64,000 nucleotides of DNA from CALVGQ01 sp964368495. GTDB taxonomy: Bacteria > Bacillota_I > Bacilli_A > Erysipelotrichales > Erysipelotrichaceae. Positions 58,257 through 64,000 of the stretch are shown here, piece after piece (positions within the stretch are counted from its first letter, which is position 1; the number at the start of each line of letters is the position of its first letter). The stretch spans positions 45,621 through 109,620 of the forward strand of contig CAYJAJ010000003.1 of assembly GCA_964368495.1 (NCBI GenBank). Reading direction: 5' to 3'. The notes beneath the pieces were generated by a model. That model was not told the origin of the DNA. It saw nothing but the letters and a program-made list of their open reading frames with translations, and did not search any database. The translations under genes and the position numbers were made by a program.

Positions 58257-60527
58257 TTGGCAGTTAAAAAGAAACAAAGAAAAAATAATGAGCCTAAATC
58301 GTTGTTAGATAATCAAACAATGATTTATGTATATGCAATTATATTGATTATGCTCACAATCATTGGAGCCTTACAAATGGGATTTGTAGGGGTAATGTTA
58401 GCAAACATTTGTCGTTATTTTTTTGGTACTTACTATGGAGTAGTTTATGGTGTGTTTTTTATCTATGCAATGTTTATGATGTTTAAACAAACTAGAGTTC
58501 CTATACCTGCCAAAACACTAATAGGGATTTCACTATTAGTGTTTGCCCTTCTTCTTTGGTCAGCAATTCCAGCAGATAATGAATTAGTTGGTTTTGAAGT
58601 GTTCTTTGATTATTTATCAAACACATTTTCTTTCTTTAGTGCAGACAATACTGCATTAGCACAAGGAGGACTTATTGGTGCATTGTTATATTCCATTACT
58701 TCGAGTTTAGTTGATAAAAGTGGTGCATGGGTATTTATTATTGCACTTATTGTGTTAGCGTTAATTATGTTAGTGAATAGATCAATGTTTAAAAATTTGA
58801 AACAAGTAAGTGACAACGTAGGGAAAGTTATTAGCTCAAAACCTGAGAGTAATCCAAAAAGAAAGCATAAGGCTAAACTAGATGAATATGTCTCGAATGA
58901 AGAATTTGAAACTGAATATTTATTTTCAGATTTTGACGAAGCAGAAGAAATGGCTTCAAAACCACTTCCTGTGTTAGAGAAAGTTTCAACGATTAAAATT
59001 GATGAACCTGAAATTATGGTAGAAAATTCTGAAACAACAATTGATTCAATGCAAGAAGAGGATAAAGAAAAAACGATTCCTGTCTTTCAGTTTGGTGCAA
59101 CTTATCGTTTGCCACCATTTTCTTTGTTAGAAAAGATTGATGTACAAAGCAAATCAAAAAACAATGAAATTGCTGCTGAAACTAAAGGTAAACGATTAAT
59201 TGAAATATTAAATAAATTTCAAATTAGTGCAGAACTAGTGGATACACATATAGGTCCATCTGTAACGAAATTTGAGGTGCGTCCTGATTCAAGTATTAAA
59301 ATAAATCGTATATTAAGCATTTCAGATAATATTAAAATGGAACTTGCTGCAAAAGATATTCGTATTGAAGCGCCAATTCCAGGAAAAAATGCGGTTGGAA
59401 TTGAAATTCCAAATGCAGAAAACACAATGGTTAAAATGATGGAATTAGTTAAAAGTATTCCGGTTGAAAAAAGAAATCAGAAATTGTTGTTTTTTCTTGG
59501 TAAAGATTTAATGGGGAAACCAGTGTATGGTGACTTAACTAAGCATCAACATTTATTAGTGGCAGGTGCAACTGGCTCAGGTAAATCAGTGTGTATGAAC
59601 ACGATTATAACATCATTCATTTTAAGAACTAGACCAGATGAACTAAAGTTAATGTTGATTGATCCGAAAAAAGTTGAGTTTTCTCAGTTTGCTGGAATAC
59701 CACATTTAATGGCACCCATTATTTCGGATGCAGCTGAAGCATCAAGAGCACTTAAAATAATAGTTGAAATGATGGAAAATCGTTTTACTGCATTTTCGCA
59801 AATTGGTGTGCGCAATATAACTGGTTTTAATGAAAAAATTGCAAGTGATCCAAAATTAAATAAAATGCCTTATATTGTTGTTATTATCGATGAATTAGCT
59901 GATTTAATGGCTGTTTCAAACAAAGAAGTTGAAGGAAGCATTCAACGAATTACACAGCTTGCTAGAGCTGCTGGAATTCACTTGATTGTAGCAACGCAGC
60001 GTCCAAGTACAGATGTAATTACGGGTATTATTAAAGCAAATATTCCGTCAAGAATATCCTTTGCGGTATCAAGTAGCATTGATTCAAGGACAATATTGGG
60101 AAGTGTAGGTGCTGAGCGATTATTGGGTTACGGAGACATGCTATATCATCCAATGGGAGAAACTGCTTTACATCGTGTACAAGGTGTCTATGTGAGCGAT
60201 GATGAAGTTGGACGAATTTCTAAATTTGCTTCAAATCAATATCAGCCGTTTTATGAAGACCAATTTATTAAACTTGAGGGTGTAAATGGCAATGATGCAA
60301 CTTCGTTTGTAAGTGCTTCAGAAGACCCGATGTATGACTCAGTAAAAGAATATGTTATTCAAGCACAAAAAGCATCAACATCGTTGCTTCAAAGAAGATT
60401 TAGTATTGGCTACAATCGTGCAGCAAGATTAATCGACCTTTTAGAAGAAAGAGGGATAATTGGACCTGTTCAAGGTTCAAAACCGCGAGAAGTTTACATA
60501 AAGAAATCACAGGAGGAAGATTTATGA
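58257..60527 (+). CDS. ftsK: DNA translocase FtsK/SpoIIIE
   Basis: A 756-residue septal DNA pump. N-terminal membrane part with about four or five helices (residues 22-185), an acidic linker (200-275), then the motor: beta-domain region HIGPSVTKFEVRPD, Walker A VAGATGSGKSVCMNTII, Walker B VVIIDELADLMA and TQRPSTDVITGIIKANIPSR, and the C-terminal gamma winged-helix (STSLLQRRFSIGYNRAARL, GIIGPVQGSKPREVYI) that reads polar KOPS/SRS sites. TTG 58257 is used, behind AAAGGGGAG. The end overlaps yjjI by four bases. Its role in sporulation can be suspected given sigK nearby. Confidence 0.95.
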   Translation: MAVKKKQRKNNEPKSLLDNQTMIYVYAIILIMLTIIGALQMGFVGVMLANICRYFFGTYYGVVYGVFFIYAMFMMFKQTRVPIPAKTLIGISLLVFALLLWSAIPADNELVGFEVFFDYLSNTFSFFSADNTALAQGGLIGALLYSITSSLVDKSGAWVFIIALIVLALIMLVNRSMFKNLKQVSDNVGKVISSKPESNPKRKHKAKLDEYVSNEEFETEYLFSDFDEAEEMASKPLPVLEKVSTIKIDEPEIMVENSETTIDSMQEEDKEKTIPVFQFGATYRLPPFSLLEKIDVQSKSKNNEIAAETKGKRLIEILNKFQISAELVDTHIGPSVTKFEVRPDSSIKINRILSISDNIKMELAAKDIRIEAPIPGKNAVGIEIPNAENTMVKMMELVKSIPVEKRNQKLLFFLGKDLMGKPVYGDLTKHQHLLVAGATGSGKSVCMNTIITSFILRTRPDELKLMLIDPKKVEFSQFAGIPHLMAPIISDAAEASRALKIIVEMMENRFTAFSQIGVRNITGFNEKIASDPKLNKMPYIVVIIDELADLMAVSNKEVEGSIQRITQLARAAGIHLIVATQRPSTDVITGIIKANIPSRISFAVSSSIDSRTILGSVGAERLLGYGDMLYHPMGETALHRVQGVYVSDDEVGRISKFASNQYQPFYEDQFIKLEGVNGNDATSFVSASEDPMYDSVKEYVIQAQKASTSLLQRRFSIGYNRAARLIDLLEERGIIGPVQGSKPREVYIKKSQEEDL

Positions 60528-62026
60528 GCAAAGTAACTGATATTATATTTGACACAACACTAACTTATCATCAACAAATTTTAGCATTAGCTAGATTGGC
60601 AGAAAGCACTGATGATTCTTTAAAGCGTAGTGAAGAATTATTGGAAGCACTAAAAGATGGGGTTATCTGTGATTTAAATGAAGGAGTTGCACCATTTCGT
60701 CCACGATATATTATTCCGGATTATCGATTACTAATGAAAAAGGGTAGTGAATTCTTACAATTGACTCCACCAGAGGATATTTGGGAAGCATGCAACAATT
60801 TAATGATTATGTATTCTCATGTTCCGTCAATTACTGCATTCCCAGTATATTTAGGGAATTTAGATGAATTACTAGAAGAATTTGTGGTTAAAGTTCCTAG
60901 AGAGGAAGCAAAAAAATGTTTACGTCTATTTTTGTTGCATATTGATAGAACGTTAACTGATAGCTTCGTTCATGCAAATATTGGTCCGAAAGATACAGTA
61001 ACAGGAAGAATAATTTTAGAATTAACACAAGAAATGCAACTTGCAATTCCTAACATTACACTTAAATATGATCCAACGATAATAAGTGATGAATTTGCAG
61101 AATTGTGTTCAATTTGTATGCTTAAAACTGCAAAACCGTCTTTTGCAAATCACAAAATGTTTGTAAAAGATTGGGGTGAAGATTATGCGATTGCAAGTTG
61201 CTATAATGGTTTAGCAATTGGTGGTGGGGGTTTAACACTTCCACGACTTCGTATGTATGAATGTTCACTGAAATCAAAAGATTTAAATGATTTATTGGAG
61301 CGAGTTCTTCCGTATTATGTTAAAGTAATGGCCGAGTTCATGGATGAACGTGTACGTTATTTAGTAGAAAAATCAAGTTTCTTTAAATCAAATTTTTTGG
61401 TGACTGAAGGCTTCGTTAAACTTGAAAATTTCACAGGGATGTTTGGCATGGTTGGACTGGCAGAAGGAGTTAATCATTTATTAGGGATTGATGATCCTAA
61501 AAATGGTTTTGGAAACAATGATAAAGCAAATGAAATTGGAGAAATTATAGTTAAAAAATTAAGTGAGTTAGTTGAAGCTCATGATGCACCATATTGTGAT
61601 AACTTCAATCATAAATATCGTCTTCATGCGCAGGTAGGAATTGATAGCGATGGTCGTGAAAATTCACCAGGCGCAAGAATACCGGTGGGATCTGAGCCAA
61701 TAATGCCAACTCAAATTAAACACAGTACAATATTTCATAAATATTTTGAAACAGGAATCGGTGATATTTTTAAATTTGAAGAGACATGGATAAAAACTCC
61801 ATCTGCTGTAGTCGACATTATAAAAGGGTCGATTAATAGTGGATTGAGATATTTTAGTGGATATTTGGAAAACAATGATGTCGTTCGTGTGACTGGATAT
61901 CTTGTTAAGAAAAGCGAATTAAAAAGACTTGATGAGAAAAAACAATCTTTAAATAATGTATCTATATTTGGTCAAGGGGCAAGAGATTGTTCAAATGCAC
62001 TTGATCGCCGTATTACTGAAAAATGA
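60524..62026 (+). CDS. yjjI: YjjI-family glycyl radical enzyme of unknown substrate
   Basis: A 500-residue member of the YjjI (DUF3029) family. Active-site cysteine probably C226 in AIASCYNGLAIGGGG; the glycyl-radical loop is VVRVTGYLVKK (G458) near the C-terminus. The N-terminal half (FRPRYIIPDYRLLMKKGSEF) and ENSPGARIPVGSEP are also as in E. coli YjjI. The reaction is not known. Unlike the PFL in this window, the radical loop is part of the same chain. It starts inside the ftsK stop (ATGA) with an AGGAGGA ribosome site, and overlaps its activase gene by four bases. Confidence 0.92.
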   Translation: MSKVTDIIFDTTLTYHQQILALARLAESTDDSLKRSEELLEALKDGVICDLNEGVAPFRPRYIIPDYRLLMKKGSEFLQLTPPEDIWEACNNLMIMYSHVPSITAFPVYLGNLDELLEEFVVKVPREEAKKCLRLFLLHIDRTLTDSFVHANIGPKDTVTGRIILELTQEMQLAIPNITLKYDPTIISDEFAELCSICMLKTAKPSFANHKMFVKDWGEDYAIASCYNGLAIGGGGLTLPRLRMYECSLKSKDLNDLLERVLPYYVKVMAEFMDERVRYLVEKSSFFKSNFLVTEGFVKLENFTGMFGMVGLAEGVNHLLGIDDPKNGFGNNDKANEIGEIIVKKLSELVEAHDAPYCDNFNHKYRLHAQVGIDSDGRENSPGARIPVGSEPIMPTQIKHSTIFHKYFETGIGDIFKFEETWIKTPSAVVDIIKGSINSGLRYFSGYLENNDVVRVTGYLVKKSELKRLDEKKQSLNNVSIFGQGARDCSNALDRRITEK

Positions 62027-62856
62027 TTGCAAAAATAAATAGAATACTCCCGTTTTCAAATGTTGATGGACCTGGGAATAGATTAGTCTTCTTTTTTCAA
62101 GGGTGTCCATTTCATTGTCAGTATTGCCATAATCCAGAAACAATTAACGACTGTATTCACTGTGGGGAATGTGTAAAACATTGTCTACCTAATGCGTTAT
62201 CAATAGTTAATAAAAAGGTAGTATGGGATAAATCAAAATGTGTTGAATGCGATGAGTGTTTAAAAGTTTGTGTTCACAATTCCAGTCCGCGCATTTTATA
62301 TTGGAGTGTTGATCAATGCTTAGAAGAAGTTAAAAATGTTTCGATGTTTATAAGTGGTATCACTTGTAGCGGGGGTGAATGCATGACGCATGCAGAGTTC
62401 ATGTTTGAATTATTTTCTAAAGTAAAAGAGCTTGGATTAACATGCTTGATTGATTCAAATGGCTATTATGATTTTAGTTCTCATTTGAAATTGATGTCTG
62501 TTTGCGATGGAGTAATGCTAGATGTGAAAGCAGTGGATAAAAAATTTCATGAAACACTTGTACAAAAATCAAATGAAACAGTTTTAAAAAATTTGAATTG
62601 GTTACTTAATGAAAACAAATTACAAGAAGTTAGAACTGTCTTACTGCCTAAATTTCCTGAGCAAAATGAACATACAGTTACTGAAGTAGCGAAAATATTA
62701 AACAATCGTTCATTTTATAAAATTATAAAGTATCGCCCATATGGTGTAAACGAATCTGGTTTAATATTTTGTGGTGATCAAGAACTCAATGATGAAGAAG
62801 CAAATCGTTGTATGAAGCTAGCTTTAAAATATACAAATCATGTTGGATTAATATAA
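62023..62856 (+). CDS. yjjW: YjjW-family glycyl radical enzyme activase
   Basis: A 277-residue radical-SAM activase. The radical-SAM cluster is GCPFHCQYCHNPETI; it is followed by a two-cluster ferredoxin insert CIHCGECVKHCLPNAL and CVECDECLKVCVHNSS; SAM-binding GGE lies in TCSGGECMTHAEF. This layout, start PFSNVDGPGNRLVFF and length match E. coli YjjW, the expected partner of YjjI. It begins within the yjjI stop (ATGA). End of the operon, with a terminator at 62915-62951. Confidence 0.93.
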   Translation: MIAKINRILPFSNVDGPGNRLVFFFQGCPFHCQYCHNPETINDCIHCGECVKHCLPNALSIVNKKVVWDKSKCVECDECLKVCVHNSSPRILYWSVDQCLEEVKNVSMFISGITCSGGECMTHAEFMFELFSKVKELGLTCLIDSNGYYDFSSHLKLMSVCDGVMLDVKAVDKKFHETLVQKSNETVLKNLNWLLNENKLQEVRTVLLPKFPEQNEHTVTEVAKILNNRSFYKIIKYRPYGVNESGLIFCGDQELNDEEANRCMKLALKYTNHVGLI

Positions 62857-62914
62857 AAAATAATGAGATAAGCCTAATAGTAAAGAAACATTCTTATTAT
62901 ATAAGCTGAATAAA

Positions 62915-62951
62915 AAAATAACCTTCTGATAGCTTTCAGAAGGTTATTTTT
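62915..62951. terminator. terminator after yjjW
   Basis: A perfect 15-base stem (62915-62929 against 62936-62950) with a 6-base loop and T/A flanks. The 375-base gap between yjjW and the next gene holds this hairpin and the promoter/operator at 63141-63183; I see nothing else in it. Confidence 0.9.
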
Positions 62952-63140
62952 AAGTAAGGGATGTGAGATAGAATTTGTAAAACATATGAGCTAAAATGAG
63001 TATCAGTTCACATACAAATAATAAACTAACACTATTCATCACGCATGTAAACTACTTTGGTTTTCACTTGAAAATTAATAACTAGATATTTTTTTACATA
63101 AACTAAATAAAAAAAGGAGATAGAAATATTCTAAACTTCA

Positions 63141-63169
63141 TTGACTAACCTAGTTAGCTATGTTAGAAT
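63141..63169 (+). promoter_or_regulatory. promoter of the marR/ABC operon
   Basis: TTGACT (63141-63146), 17-base spacer, TAGAAT (63164-63169) with TG extension at 63161-63162. Both boxes are flanked or covered by the palindromes of the operator. Confidence 0.8.
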
Positions 63170-63183
63170 GCTAACTAGGTTAG
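63145..63183 (+). promoter_or_regulatory. double palindromic operator for the MarR regulator
   Basis: Two sites, CTAACCTAGTTAG (63145-63157) and CTAACTAGGTTAG (63171-63183), each share the palindrome CTAAC-N3-GTTAG and together form a perfect 14-base inverted repeat. One overlaps the -35 box, the other follows the -10 box. Centre-to-centre distance is 26 bases. Confidence 0.8.
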
Positions 63184-63232
63184 CGAAGTTGACTTAACCT
63201 AAATTAAAAAACCAAGAAAGGTGGCTCAAATA

Positions 63233-63685
63233 ATGGCTGAAAAAGAAGATATCCTTTATGCACTTGAATTATTTCACAAAAGTAGACCACAACATGTCTT
63301 TGATGAAATGAAAAACAATGATATGGGATCTTTTGCAGTAATAAAGTATATTCATGAGGTGGGCAGAGAAGTGAACTCTGCTGAAATATGTAAACATCTA
63401 AAAATTAGTTCTGCAAGAATGGTGGTTTTAATACGAAAATTAGAGGCTAAAAATCTTGTAGTTAAGGTAAATTCAACAAATGATTCACGATCAAAAATAA
63501 TTATGCTAAGTGATAAGGGTAAAGAAACTGTTAAACGCATGCATGATCAAATGTATAAATCTGCGGAAAAAGTGGTAGATGAGTTTGGGATTGAAGCTTT
63601 AAAAGAGTTATTTGATAACTTAAATAAGCTAAAGACGATATTAAAAGCAAATGCGCCGACTGTGATGGAGGATGAAAATGATTAA
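63233..63685 (+). CDS. MarR-family repressor of the ABC exporter
   Basis: A 150-residue winged-helix protein: EVNSAEICKHLKISSARMVV (helix-turn-helix), IRKLEAKNLVVKVNSTNDSR and SKIIMLSDKGKETVKRM (wing). ATG 63233 is nine bases after AAAGGTGG; GTG 63221 falls within that site. It overlaps the exporter gene by eight bases, and a double operator lies in its promoter, so it probably represses itself and the exporter until a drug or other ligand binds. Distinct from the MarR at 42395. Confidence 0.88.
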   Translation: MAEKEDILYALELFHKSRPQHVFDEMKNNDMGSFAVIKYIHEVGREVNSAEICKHLKISSARMVVLIRKLEAKNLVVKVNSTNDSRSKIIMLSDKGKETVKRMHDQMYKSAEKVVDEFGIEALKELFDNLNKLKTILKANAPTVMEDEND

Positions 63686-64000
63686 ATTACTTAAAAGCTT
63701 AACTGTAAGAGAATATCTTTTAGTAGGTATCGTATTAATATTGACCTGTTTTCAAGTTTTTTTAGACCTTACATTACCTGATTATATGTCACAAATAACC
63801 ATGCTTGTACAAACCGAAGGTAGTGCAATGGCTGACATTTATGATGCAGGGTTTAGTATGGTTCTATGTGCTATTGGTAGTTTGCTTTTATCAATAGGAG
63901 TTGCGGTTATAGCGGCAGATATAGCAGCAAAATTTTCATTTACTATAAGATCTAAAATGTTTAAAAAAGTAATGGGATTTTCTATGAAAGAAGTGAATTC
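63678..64000 (+). CDS. ABC exporter (membrane + ATPase type), truncated at window end
   Basis: Only the first 107 residues are in the window. They start MIKLLKSLTVREYLLVGIVL and continue with DLTLPDYMSQITMLVQ and an ABC-transporter type-1 membrane domain (two helices, then RSKMFKKVMGFSMKEV at the first intracellular loop), typical of heterodimeric multidrug exporters of the YheI/YfiB/LmrA type. The ATPase half lies outside. GGAGG at 63667-63671 serves ATG 63678. Confidence 0.82.
   Translation, partial: MIKLLKSLTVREYLLVGIVLILTCFQVFLDLTLPDYMSQITMLVQTEGSAMADIYDAGFSMVLCAIGSLLLSIGVAVIAADIAAKFSFTIRSKMFKKVMGFSMKEVN

Noticed and set aside
1..64000. Search by eye for tRNA, rRNA, CRISPR arrays, transposases, prophage genes or att sites
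   Set aside because: None recognised; no tandem direct-repeat arrays and no integrase or transposase sequences.

Overview
The window looks like a chromosomal segment of a low-GC, anaerobic, Gram-positive bacterium (Bacillota; my best guess is Erysipelotrichia or a neighbouring lineage). The evidence is the AT-rich sequence, strong Shine-Dalgarno sites, TTG/GTG starts, Rho-independent terminators throughout, a T-box leader, CcpA-type cre sites, PrkC/PrpC signalling, a SufCDSUB operon with SufU, a sporulation sigma-K with its hydrophobic pro-sequence, and oxygen-sensitive pyruvate enzymes (pyruvate formate-lyase and pyruvate:ferredoxin oxidoreductase). No rRNA, tRNA, CRISPR array, phage or IS element was seen. 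A run of 10 N inside sufB shows that this is a scaffolded draft assembly.

Layout. 1-1006: end of miaB with its terminator. 1.06-3.76 kb: a large secreted, membrane-anchored glucosaminidase. 3.78-7.2 kb: a cre-controlled pfl operon in which the enzyme is split into a core, a small Cys-bearing paralogue of the radical domain, a separate glycyl-radical domain protein, and the activase. 7.4-10.2 kb: threonine breakdown (tdh-kbl) plus a lone pyrR. 10.4-15.5 kb: a MATE exporter and nifJ. 15.7-17.7 kb: a cysteine-rich trio (HxlR regulator, permease, 2Fe-2S protein). 17.9-22.9 kb: glycolipid/LTA-anchor type glycosyltransferases, one fused to a RecX-like region, and yhaM. 23.1-25.4 kb (minus strand): a HIT protein and two PrsA-like export chaperones. 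25.7-30.9 kb: suf operon and a formyl-THF cyclo-ligase. 31-33.1 kb: zinc phospholipase C-like protein and a UMF1 transporter.

33.4-42.9 kb: a long housekeeping operon priA-rsmB-rlmN-prpC-prkC-rsgA-rpe-thiN, then a MarR regulator. 42.9-43.5 kb (minus): a DUF2087 protein and rpmB. 43.7-46.0 kb: a divergent ftsA and ftsZ. 46.1-48.1 kb: GltD-like flavoprotein and PHP phosphatase. 48.2-52 kb: a cyclic-di-GMP pair (EAL phosphodiesterase and GGDEF cyclase) behind a promoter with a cre site. 52.1-54.96 kb (minus): metNIQ under a T-box. 55.0-56.5 kb (minus): HAD hydrolase and sigK. 56.5-62.95 kb: an RNase J paralogue lacking metal ligands, ftsK/spoIIIE, and a second glycyl-radical system yjjI-yjjW. 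63.1-64 kb: a MarR regulator with a double palindromic operator and the start of an ABC exporter.

The most interesting item is the split pyruvate formate-lyase with a degenerate duplicate of its glycyl-radical domain. Next come the glycosyltransferase-RecX fusion, the Cys-rich regulator/permease/ferredoxin trio, the unknown-substrate glycyl-radical enzyme coupled to ftsK, the FtsA and RNase J homologues lacking key motif residues, and the glucose-repression signal on the cyclic-di-GMP operon. All assignments come from reading motifs and recalled family features; no database search was run.
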